A stretch of 64,000 nt of DNA from an uncultured Ferrovibrio sp. GTDB taxonomy: Bacteria; Pseudomonadota; Alphaproteobacteria; Ferrovibrionales; Ferrovibrionaceae. Numbering within the stretch: position 1 is the stretch's first letter; every line of letters begins with the position of its first letter. Position numbers and translations under genes: made by a program. The stretch is from NCBI RefSeq assembly GCF_937960835.1, contig NZ_CALGPC010000015.1:1-64000 (forward strand), written 5' to 3'. Under the pieces are notes generated by a model. That model was not told the origin of the DNA. It did no database searches and saw only the letters and a list, made by a program, of their open reading frames with translations. Positions 35,964-44,803 of this stretch are shown here, piece by piece.

Positions 35964-36652
35964 ACGGATTTCGACCTGATGCCGGAGCAGCGCCAATTGC
36001 AGGAGCTGGCCAGCAATTTGCACAAAAGGAACTGAGTGCCGTCGCGTACGAGCTGGAGGAAACCAATACCCCGCTCCCCTCGCAAATAGGGTCAAGCGGC
36101 CGCGGAAATGGGCTTCCTTGGCATCAATCTCAATCCAGCCCATGGCGGTGCCGGACTGGGGCATCTTGAAGCGGTCCTTGTTCTGGAAGCCGTCGCAAAG
36201 GTCTCGTCGGCTGTCGCATTTCCTATTTTTTGAATCCTGCTTTGGCCAGTTCTGGCAATCGAGCATTTTCGCCCAGCGAAAAGCTCAAGCAACGCATTCT
36301 TCCCAAGGTATGAATGGCCAGAAGCGATAATGCTCCCATCTTAAGCTCGCCGAGATGGCAATGTGCATCGATGCATCCAGGCTTCTGATCTCGTGCCGTT
36401 ACCAGAGCTGCTTTGGTCCTTCCTTCGGTGCGCGACGGCTCCATCGCAAAATTCTTTGCCAATGAGAACACGCGCAAAGTTTGCAGCGCTGCGCTCCAAT
36501 TGCTGGCTGGATACGGCTACAACACGGAAGATCCGATTGAGCAGCGACTTCGCGATGCCGGGATCTGGGGCATTGCCGGAGGCGCTATGGACACCCAGAA
36601 GGTCAATATCGCCGCCGCATTGGTGAACCGCCGCTTCTACCAACGCCGCTGA
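35964..36652 (+). pseudogene. Acyl-CoA dehydrogenase remnant with frameshifts and a large deletion
   Basis: Pieces of one acyl-CoA dehydrogenase follow in the right order but in changing frames. They are TDFDLMPEQRQLQELA, then QQFAQKELSAVAYELEETNTP, then MGFLGINLNPAHGGAGLGHL to SSAVAFPIF, then SEKLKQRILPKV, then LKLAEMAMCIDASRLLI, and last KFFANENTRKVCSAALQLLAGYGY to a stop at 36652. An intact enzyme needs about 380 codons; here 689 nt remain, so the middle of the catalytic part is lost. The opening codon now reads ACG where ATG is expected. It diverges from the CoA-transferase operon, whose pathway it may once have served. Confidence 0.85.
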
Positions 36653-36975
36653 ATGTCGTGGTTCAGCTGCCTAAGAAGCGTTCAGAAATCGCCACTTTCA
36701 TATCCGGCTTTTTTATTCGAGTGCCGTAAAGATGCACGACACTGGATGAGTGGCACTCGCATACACTTTAATCTTCTCTTTCCATCCAAACGGACTAATA
36801 TGGATATCGAGCCCGCCGACGAATTTCCGGCCGCTCGAAAAAACTAAACAAAAAATCAGTGCACTTTTTCCGCCGCGTACGGCAGCTGCCGGGCATGGCG
36901 GGGAGTACTTGCTGTACCCCTTTGGCAAACAGCCGAATTGCGGCTCATCGCGTTCGGATAGCACTGGAGGATACC
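36653..36975. other. Intergenic region after the dehydrogenase remnant
   Basis: A 323-bp stretch of lower GC than the surroundings. I see no gene, RNA or clear repeat in it. The right end, with GGAGG at 36966-36970, is the leader of the next gene. Confidence 0.4.
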
Positions 36976-37404
36976 ATGGAATACAGACCGCTGAATGACG
37001 TTGAGCAGGTTGCCCAGGTTTTTCGTGCTGGAAGCCGGCTTATGTCCCGGGCTGAACGCCTGGAGCGCTGGGCAACTCTTCTCGAACAAAGTCAGGATCG
37101 CCGTCTTCGCCCCCTGATGCGGATCGAGTTTCTCAGCAAAGAGGAGCGCATGCTGGCCCGGGCCGACGATACCCCACTGAGCATCGCGCATGACGATCCG
37201 GTTCTGCGGGCGCAAGGACTGAACGGCGACACTGTGGGCGATGCGATCAGTTTCTTCAACCTGTCAGATGAAGAACTCCATCACCTGGTCTGCGACTGCC
37301 ACTATCATGGCACCATGACCGGGAAAGCCGTTGCCGACCGCGTCCGGTCAGTGGCTAATCGCACCCCGATCAGCAGCCTATGGCATCGCCTCAGCGACAG
37401 ATGA
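36976..37404 (+). CDS. Conserved-looking protein of unknown function, 142 residues
   Basis: Not recognised as a named family. The start is well supported: GGAGG lies 5 nt before the ATG. The product is soluble and mostly helical in appearance, with an arginine-rich N-terminal half (LMSRAERLERWATLLEQ) and a C-terminal part with DAISFFNLSDEELHHLVCDCHYHG, where two cysteines and several histidines cluster and could bind metal. No signal peptide or membrane helix is seen. The codon use is like that of intact neighbours, so it is probably a real gene. Confidence 0.65.
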   Translation: MEYRPLNDVEQVAQVFRAGSRLMSRAERLERWATLLEQSQDRRLRPLMRIEFLSKEERMLARADDTPLSIAHDDPVLRAQGLNGDTVGDAISFFNLSDEELHHLVCDCHYHGTMTGKAVADRVRSVANRTPISSLWHRLSDR

Positions 37405-37654
37405 GACTGCCGGCCAGCCCGATTCCGACCGGACCGTAGAGCGGCTGCAGCGCCCCAAAGCCCACTCCCCCGGGTTGCCCCAGATCCGGGGGAGACCGTT
37501 ATGGCTGGTATGGGCGGCGTTCCAAAGACATGGCGGGAAGCCACTCCCATAAAAATCCATGACAAAACAATCAGATACTAATGATCCTCCGCAGCAGGGG
37601 CGTTGGCTGGATTGTCGTCTTCACCCGTCGTTTACGATCTGCTAACCTAATTAA

Positions 37655-37954
37655 ATGGCTGATGTGACTGCCATAATTCCGAAACTCACGGTTGAGCGGG
37701 TGCAGATATCCTACGGTATCGAACCCGTTCCACGGTCGCGCGTGGAGATCATCACCGAAGGCAACCTGCCCGGCGCCGAGACTATGCTGCAGGTGCTACT
37801 GGAGATTCGCGGCATGATCGGCGGCCCCGAAAAAGCCAAAGCGGAACGGGAAGCCAAGCTCCGGGAATTCCACAACGCGCCCATCACCTATGATGGGCTG
37901 GCCACCGTACGCCGGCCGCCGACGGAATCGGTCTGGCTGGTGATGGAAGCCTGA
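37655..37954 (+). CDS. Small protein of unknown function, 99 residues
   Basis: Not recognised. It begins MADVTAIIPKLTVERVQISYG and has a charged helix (PEKAKAEREAKLREFHNAP) in the second half. There is no signal sequence. No strong Shine-Dalgarno precedes the ATG, and 250 nt separate it from the previous gene, so it may have its own promoter or be spurious. The frame has a natural amino-acid mix, and no better reading covers the stretch on either strand. Confidence 0.5.
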   Translation: MADVTAIIPKLTVERVQISYGIEPVPRSRVEIITEGNLPGAETMLQVLLEIRGMIGGPEKAKAEREAKLREFHNAPITYDGLATVRRPPTESVWLVMEA

Positions 37955-38111
37955 CAGGACCCCGTCAGGGGCCTGCCGCTACTATTCCTCAAGCACTTAT
38001 GATAGGGGAAAAGCCGTCGCGTACACCTGTGACGTCCTGCGGCGGGTGCGGCCGGCAACGCATTTCCCAGCATCGGCGTAGTGTTTGCTGCTGTGCCTGG
38101 AATGAAAACTG

Positions 38112-39065
38112 ATGAACACCGCCCCTGAAGTCTCATTCGTCATTCCGGTTTTCAAGAAGGCCAATGTCCTTCCCGAAGTTTTGCGCGCTCTGCGGGACCA
38201 GCAGATATTCGAGCCGGTGGAGTATATCTTCGTCGACGACGCATCACCGGATGATTCCGTCGCGATTCTCAAACGTCTAAGCAATCAGTTCGACAATTTT
38301 CAAATCATTGAGAATGAAACCAACGCAGGCCCCAGCGTCCGCCTGAATCAGGGCGTCCGCGCTGCGCGTGGTCGATATTTATGCCTCATCGATGCTGATG
38401 AGCTCATCGTGCCGAATGCGGTGGCGACGATGCTTCGGCTCCTGAAGGCAGAAAACGCTCAGATCATCCATGGCAAGGTGGCGCATTCGGATTTGCCGGC
38501 GACCGATATTCACCCCGCCCCTATGCCCCAGCAACCAGAATACCTAGTCAGCGATTCACCGCTATCGCTGGTCGCCAATGGACGCGGCTTCGTTCGCATG
38601 ACCTGGTTGGTGCAAGCCGACATTTTCAGAAAGAGTGGCGGCTGCGACGAAGCAGTCTTCGTTCAGGACGAATCTTTTGCCCTCCGCATCGCCAGTTATG
38701 CGAACCGGATGATCGATTTGCGGGCAAAAATGACCTACGCGCCGCGCATAGGGTCGCATATATCCTCGAACCAGGCTCAGCTTCTGCACGACCGCTTTCT
38801 CGCGCACTACAACATGCTGCGCGACAATCCCGCCCTGAATGCCGATATTCAAAGGGCGCTTTCCCGTAAATGCATATCGAGCGCCTGGAAGGCCGTGAAT
38901 CGTGCTGGCCTGCCCTTCAACCGCTGGACGCTGCTGGCACTTTATGGCTGCACGAAATTAGGGCTTCCCCTTAGTACACGGCGCATTCTAGATCGGCTGC
39001 ATGACGCATTTGGCCAGATGACCAATGTGCGGCGTGTCCCGCAGCCGGTCAACAACAAGGCCTAA
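38112..39065 (+). CDS. Glycosyltransferase family 2 protein
   Basis: A GT-A fold glycosyltransferase of 317 residues. The opening EVSFVIPVFKKANVLPEVLRAL and the strand YIFVDDASPDDSVAIL are the nucleotide-sugar binding part. The metal-binding DxD-like site is CLIDADELI. No membrane helix is seen, so the enzyme is probably cytoplasmic or peripheral. It is followed after 3 nt by the O-antigen ligase-like gene and then a GT9 gene, so it most likely adds a sugar to lipopolysaccharide core or O-antigen. The sugar is unknown. Confidence 0.9.
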   Translation: MNTAPEVSFVIPVFKKANVLPEVLRALRDQQIFEPVEYIFVDDASPDDSVAILKRLSNQFDNFQIIENETNAGPSVRLNQGVRAARGRYLCLIDADELIVPNAVATMLRLLKAENAQIIHGKVAHSDLPATDIHPAPMPQQPEYLVSDSPLSLVANGRGFVRMTWLVQADIFRKSGGCDEAVFVQDESFALRIASYANRMIDLRAKMTYAPRIGSHISSNQAQLLHDRFLAHYNMLRDNPALNADIQRALSRKCISSAWKAVNRAGLPFNRWTLLALYGCTKLGLPLSTRRILDRLHDAFGQMTNVRRVPQPVNNKA

Positions 39066-39068
39066 GAA

Positions 39069-40340
39069 ATGAGTAAAAGTACAGTTGCGCTCCATCGCCT
39101 GAGGACATTTAACCTCTTCCTTTTCGCCCTCATGCCGGCAGCGCTGCTTATCTCGCGAGGCACGGCTGAAGTCTGCATGGCTGTCATCGGCCTGTCTTTC
39201 CTGGCCGACACGATCATTCAGAAAGACTGGTACCGTTTTCGCGATCCGCTATTCGCCACACTGCTGATTACATGGTTGATCCTCAACCTGCTGATTTCTC
39301 CATTAGCCCTGGATCCGGCGCTGTCCTACGGTCGCAGCCTGCCTTGGTTTAGATTCATTGTGTTCTTTGCCGCCACCACTCTCTGGTTGGTGCAGTCTCG
39401 TGCCGATCTCAAGGTCATTGCCGTACTCTGGGGGGCAACGCTGGGCCTGGCTATGATCGACGGCTTCGTCCAACTCGTAAGCGGTATTGGCTTGAGTGGG
39501 CGAGCGATCGATGGCGGCGTCCGACTGACAGGTCCACTGGATCGCCCCAACATTGGAATGTTCGCCGCACGGATCGGCTTTCCTCTCGTTACCGCGTGGC
39601 TTCTCATTGCAGGAACGTCGCAATCTTGGCTCGGCGACTGGAAACTCAGATTGGCGATCTTCGCATACAGCCTGCTGACGCTGATGTTCATACTGCTGAC
39701 TGGTGAACGCAGCGCCTCGATTCTGACCGTTCTGGCAGTCCTCACCATTATCGCCTTGGCCATCGTAACGGGTTCGCGATATCGCTGGATTAGCCTCAGC
39801 GCTCTCGTAATGGTGAGCATCTGCGTTGCGCTTATATTGGAGATTAGTACGCGCATCCGAGCGCGGGCAGAAAGCACCCTCTCCACCATTTTGGATTTTT
39901 GGTCATCTGTTTATGGGGAGCTGATTGCGCTGGGATACCGTATCTGGACGGTATATCCCATCGAAGGCGCAGGCCTGCGAAATTATGTTACCGCCTGCGA
40001 ACGAATATTCAGCAATGATCTGGTCTATGGATGCCATCCGCATCCCCACAACATTTACGTCGAGTGGCTGTCCGAATCGGGGACCATAGGCTTCCTCTGC
40101 TTTCTCGCCTTTGTGTTCCTGATCGTCCGCCAGGTTATGCGCCCGCTATTTCTGTCACCGCACATCAAAATGACAGGATTGGTTCTAGTCGGATGCCTGA
40201 TCGTCACCCTGTTTCCATTGGCCATAAGCCAAAGTTTCTTCAGCAATTGGCCCGCCATGCTGATGTGGTGCTCGCTGGCGCTCGCCGTCTGTACCGCCAA
40301 ATGTGCCTGCGCCGTCGAAGGCCAGAAAGCGCAATCGTGA
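39069..40340 (+). CDS. O-antigen ligase/polymerase (WaaL/Wzy-like) membrane protein
   Basis: A very hydrophobic protein of 423 residues with about ten to twelve membrane segments. The periplasmic loop between later helices contains YGCHPHPHNIYVEWLSESG, which carries the histidine-rich H[N]xYLxxxxExG motif of the WaaL/Wzy group. Such proteins join O-antigen to lipid A-core, or polymerise repeat units. The conserved arginine expected earlier lies in LTGERSASIL. The gene sits between a GT2 and a GT9 gene. Ligase and polymerase cannot be told apart from sequence alone. Confidence 0.85.
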   Translation: MSKSTVALHRLRTFNLFLFALMPAALLISRGTAEVCMAVIGLSFLADTIIQKDWYRFRDPLFATLLITWLILNLLISPLALDPALSYGRSLPWFRFIVFFAATTLWLVQSRADLKVIAVLWGATLGLAMIDGFVQLVSGIGLSGRAIDGGVRLTGPLDRPNIGMFAARIGFPLVTAWLLIAGTSQSWLGDWKLRLAIFAYSLLTLMFILLTGERSASILTVLAVLTIIALAIVTGSRYRWISLSALVMVSICVALILEISTRIRARAESTLSTILDFWSSVYGELIALGYRIWTVYPIEGAGLRNYVTACERIFSNDLVYGCHPHPHNIYVEWLSESGTIGFLCFLAFVFLIVRQVMRPLFLSPHIKMTGLVLVGCLIVTLFPLAISQSFFSNWPAMLMWCSLALAVCTAKCACAVEGQKAQS

Positions 40341-40353
40341 ACGAGCGACGCGC

Positions 40354-41271
40354 ATGTCTATCCTGGTGATCAAACATTCTGCGCTGGGGGATATGATCCT
40401 TGCCCTGCCGCTATTCAGGGCGATCCGGCGGCATCATCCCGATGAGCATTTGGTGTTGCTGACGACAGCCCCTTATGTCGATTTAATTGCGAAAAGCAGC
40501 TATTTCGATGAGATTTGGTGCGACAGTCGGCCTAAATTATGGCAGCTCCGGCACACGCTGAACCTGATCCGCCGCATCCGCGGGGGCCGCTTTTCACGCA
40601 TTTATGATCTACAGGGTTCACAGCGTACGCGATGGTACTACCGCCTCCTGGGGAGGCCGAGACCGGAATGGGTCGGCAATGCGCCTGGCTGCAGCCATTT
40701 CATCCCTGATTCAACTGTACCGATTCATATCAGCGAGTTGCGGCGTCAGCAGTTGGCGCTAGTCGGCATTCCTGATCCCGGATTGCCTGATCTGTCTTTT
40801 CTGCAATCGGATATAACCCGCTACGGCTTGCGACAGCCTTTCGCTTTGCTGGTTCCCGGCGGTTCGCCGCACCGGCCGCAAAAGCGGTGGCCCGCAGCCC
40901 ATTTTGCAGCTCTGGCGAACCATCTTCAGTATCAAGGATTACAGCCCGTTCTGATTGGCCGGCAAGCTGAACGCTTGCAGATCGATGAGATCCTCGCCGC
41001 CTGCCCCCAGGCGATCAGCCTTTACGAACAGACATCGATTGCCGACCTCGCGACCCTCGGCCGGCAGGCAGCGGTGGCTGTCGGCAATGATACTGGCCCC
41101 ATGCATGTCCTCGCCGCTGCTGGTTGCCCCTCGCTTGTGCTCTACTCGGCTGAGTCCGATCCCCGCAAGGTTTCGCCTCGCGGTGACTGGGTCCGGATTC
41201 TCCAGCACCCGAATCTGGCGAATCTATCGCTGGAAAAAGTATTGAAGCGATTACCGCCGCAAAGATCTTAA
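40354..41271 (+). CDS. Glycosyltransferase family 9 (heptosyltransferase-like)
   Basis: A GT-B fold enzyme of 305 residues resembling the ADP-heptose:LPS heptosyltransferases. It starts SILVIKHSALGDMILALPLF, the usual opening, and carries the C-terminal donor site motif AVGNDTGPMHVLAAAGCPSLVLY. The acceptor would be the inner core of lipopolysaccharide. The ATG at 40354 is 14 nt past the stop of the preceding membrane protein gene; longer frames overlap that gene. The last bases overlap the convergent HPP gene by 4 nt. Confidence 0.92.
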   Translation: MSILVIKHSALGDMILALPLFRAIRRHHPDEHLVLLTTAPYVDLIAKSSYFDEIWCDSRPKLWQLRHTLNLIRRIRGGRFSRIYDLQGSQRTRWYYRLLGRPRPEWVGNAPGCSHFIPDSTVPIHISELRRQQLALVGIPDPGLPDLSFLQSDITRYGLRQPFALLVPGGSPHRPQKRWPAAHFAALANHLQYQGLQPVLIGRQAERLQIDEILAACPQAISLYEQTSIADLATLGRQAAVAVGNDTGPMHVLAAAGCPSLVLYSAESDPRKVSPRGDWVRILQHPNLANLSLEKVLKRLPPQRS

Positions 41272-41732
41272 AGCCAGCGAAGTGGCCAAGTTGGTCCGGG
41301 GCGCAGACGGCTCCACAGGAAAACGGCCGCCAACAGAATCAGCAAGGCTGGCGCTAGCGGATAGGCGATGAATACCCAATCGCTGTGCAAGTTCAGCACG
41401 ATAAGGGGGTTCGCCGCCGCCGGCGGATGCATGATGTTGCCAAGCCGCATGGCAACCGCGATCAACGCCACACCGGCTCCCATCGTCCAAATATTGCTGC
41501 CAATGAGCTTGAACAGCAGGATGCCGATCGCCGCTCCCAAGAGATGTGACACCAGAACCGCAACCGGCCGGGCGCCTTCATGCGTGGGATAGCAGAAAAG
41601 CAGAATCGCCGTGCTGCCCAATGAGGTCAGCGCCAGGCCGTGCTCGGCATCGATGACCCACAGCACCAGCGCCATACTCGGCACGATGCCAAGACCGGAC
41701 CAAAGCGCTTCTTTTAATGTCGCCAATTTCAT
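41268..41732 (-). CDS. HPP family membrane protein
   Basis: A membrane protein of 154 residues with four or five helices. The defining motif is MHPPAAANPLIVL, and LGSTAILLFCYPTHEGARP is the other conserved block of the family. Some family members have been linked to nitrite transport in chloroplasts, but no role is established for bacterial ones. It is the last gene of an operon with a hydrolase, a histidine kinase and a SUOX-fold protein, and its ATG overlaps the hydrolase stop by 4 nt. Confidence 0.88.
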   Translation of the reverse strand: MKLATLKEALWSGLGIVPSMALVLWVIDAEHGLALTSLGSTAILLFCYPTHEGARPVAVLVSHLLGAAIGILLFKLIGSNIWTMGAGVALIAVAMRLGNIMHPPAAANPLIVLNLHSDWVFIAYPLAPALLILLAAVFLWSRLRPGPTWPLRWL

Positions 41733-42730
41733 CGCGCCCCATCCTGAGCGAATAACGGAAGCGTCTGGCGCTCAGCCCCTGAAGGCAGCTCCGCACGACT
41801 GTCCTGGATCCATGCGGCAATATCGCGCCAAACTGTCTCGGCCTGCAGATCGCGAAGCAGCATATGCCAACCGTTTCTGTAGACGACTACGCGCAAATTG
41901 ATGCCTGACGAGGCCTTTAGCGAAGCAGCGAATGTCTCGACGGGCGCCTTCGGGATGACCTCATCCTTGGCGCCGTAGAGCAATAGGACCGGCAGCCCCG
42001 ATGGCCTGGTTTCAGCGGCCGTATCCATCAAATTGACCAGGCCATGAATGGCGTCGATCCGCGTCTCCTTGATCACCAGCGGGTCGCGGGAGAGCTGCCG
42101 CAGCATTTCGATGTTGTCAGAGGCCTGGATATTCAATCCGCGCCCGGTGACGGTCATCCAGGGGACCGTATAGGATGCGAGCCAAAGGGCGATGCGGTAA
42201 TGCACGGGCATGCTGCCGCGCCCCCACACCGCCGGTGCGACCAGGATGATGCCATCCGGCTTCGTCTCGCTGCGTTGCAAGGCGGCCAGCACAACGGCTC
42301 CCCCCATGCTATCGCCCAGCCAATAGAAAGGGATTTGAGGATTGTGCCGACGCAGCAGCTGGGTCAGTTCTAGGACATCCAAGGCCAGCCGGTTTTCCCC
42401 TGGCCAGAGGCCACGGTAAGGCGATGCACCAAATCCTCTTTGATCCGGCGCATAGGTGGCAATCCCGCGTCCCGCCAGCCACTTGCCTGCCGAAGCAAAT
42501 GAATTGCCATAATCGTTGAAACCATGAAGGCTCAGCAGGATGGCCTTGGCCGGCTCCTTCGGCAGCCAATGCCGCAACGGCAGGACGCGCCCGTCACTTG
42601 CCTGCCATTTGCCTGCTGCGACATCCAGAGCGGGCGAAATATCGTCCTGCCCCAATGGTTGCAGTCGAGGGGCACAGGCGCCCATTAGCAATAACAACAA
42701 ACCGATCTGGAAGAATCGGCGTATTGTCAT
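41729..42730 (-). CDS. Alpha/beta hydrolase lipoprotein (lysophospholipase-like)
   Basis: A serine hydrolase of 333 residues related to monoacylglycerol lipases and lysophospholipases. It has a lipoprotein signal with Cys19 in LMGAC. The oxyanion loop is LSLHGFND, the nucleophile is Ser141 in LGDSMGG, and the acid and histidine lie later in LLLYGAKDEV and YRNGWHMLL. It should be anchored in the outer or inner membrane facing the periplasm. It is coupled to the histidine kinase gene upstream by a 4-nt overlap and to the HPP gene downstream by another. Confidence 0.9.
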   Translation of the reverse strand: MTIRRFFQIGLLLLLMGACAPRLQPLGQDDISPALDVAAGKWQASDGRVLPLRHWLPKEPAKAILLSLHGFNDYGNSFASAGKWLAGRGIATYAPDQRGFGASPYRGLWPGENRLALDVLELTQLLRRHNPQIPFYWLGDSMGGAVVLAALQRSETKPDGIILVAPAVWGRGSMPVHYRIALWLASYTVPWMTVTGRGLNIQASDNIEMLRQLSRDPLVIKETRIDAIHGLVNLMDTAAETRPSGLPVLLLYGAKDEVIPKAPVETFAASLKASSGINLRVVVYRNGWHMLLRDLQAETVWRDIAAWIQDSRAELPSGAERQTLPLFAQDGAR

Positions 42731-44169
42731 TGCACCGCGCCAACGGTCACCGCGCGCGCAACCGGGAAGACCAGGGTTGCCGTCGTGCCGAGACTTTTCC
42801 GGCTGGAGATATGAATCTGGCCCCCATGAAGCTCGACCAGCCGACGGGTGATAGGCAGCCCCAGGCCACTACCGCCGGTTTCGCGGGCGCGTAGCGAGTC
42901 TCCGTGAGAAAACGGCTCGAAAATCCGTCGGAGCTGCGCATCACTCATGCCAATGCCGGTGTCTCGCACGCGAATGGCAACGCCCCCATCGGTCAACGTG
43001 GCAGCGGCGACTTCCACATGGCCGCCTTCCGGCGTGAACTTTATCGCATTGCTGAGAAGATTGAGCAGGATTTGCCGGAGCAGGCGTTCGTCCGCACGCA
43101 GCTGCGGCAAGCCTGGCGGGACTGAATGCTGAAGCGTCACCCCCTTGCCCTCAGCAGTAACCGCAACAAGAGACAGTGCCTGATCGATAGCAAGGCCAAT
43201 GTCGAGGTTGGTCTCGCGCAGCTCAATCCGTCCAGCTTCGATGCGGGACATGTCGAGCACGTCATTGATCAAGGACAGCAGATGCTGGCCACTTTTGACG
43301 ATACCATCAAGGTAATCGAGATAGCGCTGGCTTCCGACTGGCCCGAACAATCCTTGCCGCATGATATCGGCGAAGCCCAGAATTGCATTCAACGGCGTAC
43401 GCAGTTCATGGCTCATGGTGGCGAGGAAAGTCGATTTCGCCCGGCTGGCCTCTTCTGCCTCACGCCGGGCCTGCTCAAGATCGACCGTCATATTGCGCAA
43501 ATCGAGGTGAGCCTTCTCGGTCATTTTCAACTGCCGAAGCAGGGCAAAAGCGAAGCCGAATACCAACATGCATATGACCACCACCGCCGCGATCAGCGCC
43601 GCGTATAGCCTGGCCATGCGCTCTCGCGCGTCATCGACACGCTTGGCACCGATCAAGTTGATTGCGGCCGTGAAAGCACTCAGCGTGGGATCCATGGCGC
43701 GCGCTTCTTCTGCAATCCGCAACCCTGCTTCTCGATCGCCGGCCGCATATGCGGCAACCAGTTTATCCCAGCCCCGAATGACGGTGTTCACATGGAGCAG
43801 CAGCTCACGAATCCTGGGATCAGATTGATAGGTCAGGTTCGCATGGCCGGTTTCTAGAAGATCCAGGCGCCCGTAGAGGATATCGTAACGCTGCACGACT
43901 TCCTGCATGCTCGCACCAGGCAAGTCCCCCAGTGCCTCGACAAGTGCAGCGCGAAATGCTTGATGCTCGTTACGCAGCTGCACGCCTTCCCAAACAAGAT
44001 TCTGGAAAGAGAAACGGCTGTATTCCTGCTGCTGAACGTAAAAATAAGCCGCCAGCACAGTCGACAAGCCGAGCACAGTGGCGACAAGCACGATGACAAA
44101 GCGGCGGCCGGCACCTGCCAATCCCTCTGGCCGCATCTGGGGAGATGCCAATGCCTGCTGAAGCGGCAT
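42727..44169 (-). CDS. Membrane sensor histidine kinase
   Basis: A two-helix membrane kinase of 480 residues. Helix 1 (about 23-45) and helix 2 (about 190-212) frame a 140-residue helical periplasmic sensor. A coiled segment then leads to the HisKA domain with His254 in ATMSHELRTPLN, the N box LLSNAIKF (371-378), and the G boxes DTGIGMSD (403-410) and GGSGLGLPI. No receiver domain is attached, and no response regulator gene lies in the operon. The start overlaps the stop of the SUOX-fold gene by 1 nt, so the two products are probably made in fixed ratio and may work together. Confidence 0.92.
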   Translation of the reverse strand: MPLQQALASPQMRPEGLAGAGRRFVIVLVATVLGLSTVLAAYFYVQQQEYSRFSFQNLVWEGVQLRNEHQAFRAALVEALGDLPGASMQEVVQRYDILYGRLDLLETGHANLTYQSDPRIRELLLHVNTVIRGWDKLVAAYAAGDREAGLRIAEEARAMDPTLSAFTAAINLIGAKRVDDARERMARLYAALIAAVVVICMLVFGFAFALLRQLKMTEKAHLDLRNMTVDLEQARREAEEASRAKSTFLATMSHELRTPLNAILGFADIMRQGLFGPVGSQRYLDYLDGIVKSGQHLLSLINDVLDMSRIEAGRIELRETNLDIGLAIDQALSLVAVTAEGKGVTLQHSVPPGLPQLRADERLLRQILLNLLSNAIKFTPEGGHVEVAAATLTDGGVAIRVRDTGIGMSDAQLRRIFEPFSHGDSLRARETGGSGLGLPITRRLVELHGGQIHISSRKSLGTTATLVFPVARAVTVGAVQ

Positions 44170-44723
44170 CAGCGGACCTCAAGGCTGCGAAGCTGCCATA
44201 CCGAGCGGTAATACATCACATCGCTTCTCAACGCTTTATCACTACTGAAGGGATAGACAATGAAGAGCGGCCCCTTGTCACGCAGCGTCAGCGTGCGGCC
44301 ATTCGCCTTCATGGCAAGAATGACGTCGAAACGCCGCGCATCTTCGACGGGAATATCGGCAGCGTAATCGTTATGGGCCACGGCATGCAGGCTGCTCCCC
44401 TGGGCGGCAACCTTGTCGAGGAGGTCACGCAGCAATACACCCTCGAACCGCATGACGTCCGGAAACCAGGGCGTCATGGTGACGATCTCAGTCGTCCCTA
44501 TTGCTTCGAGCATGGCACGATCGAAGCTTGCTTGCGGCCGCCCTGCAGCATCCTTGCCATTGCCCCGGCCGATCAGGCCTGAGACCGTCAGAATGACTTC
44601 GCCTTGTGGTGCTGGCAGCGCTTCCGAGGCTTCCGAAACGCCTTTTCCAAAGAACGCTACTACCGCCGCAACAAGCAGTACTGCCCATAGACGGCGGCCC
44701 CACCCCTTCATCCCCCAGTTCAT
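44169..44723 (-). CDS. Exported SUOX-fold protein without cysteine
   Basis: A protein of 184 residues with an N-terminal signal or anchor helix (RLWAVLLVAAVVAFFG). The rest resembles the molybdopterin-binding domain of sulfite oxidases: VILTVSGLIG, then FEGVLLRDLL, DIPVEDA, PLFIVYPF and YRSVWQLRSLEV. Known molybdenum enzymes of this fold hold the metal with a cysteine; this sequence has none at all, so it probably does not carry an active molybdenum centre and may serve as a ligand-binding or sensor partner. It sits directly upstream of the histidine kinase gene. GGAAGGG precedes the ATG at 44723. Confidence 0.8.
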   Translation of the reverse strand: MNWGMKGWGRRLWAVLLVAAVVAFFGKGVSEASEALPAPQGEVILTVSGLIGRGNGKDAAGRPQASFDRAMLEAIGTTEIVTMTPWFPDVMRFEGVLLRDLLDKVAAQGSSLHAVAHNDYAADIPVEDARRFDVILAMKANGRTLTLRDKGPLFIVYPFSSDKALRSDVMYYRSVWQLRSLEVR

Positions 44724-44803
44724 GGACACCCTTCCGCACACATAGCTGCTGCCGGAGTGGCATCGCTGAGGGAAAAAATCAACTTTTTCCAAGTCGTAAG
44801 GGG

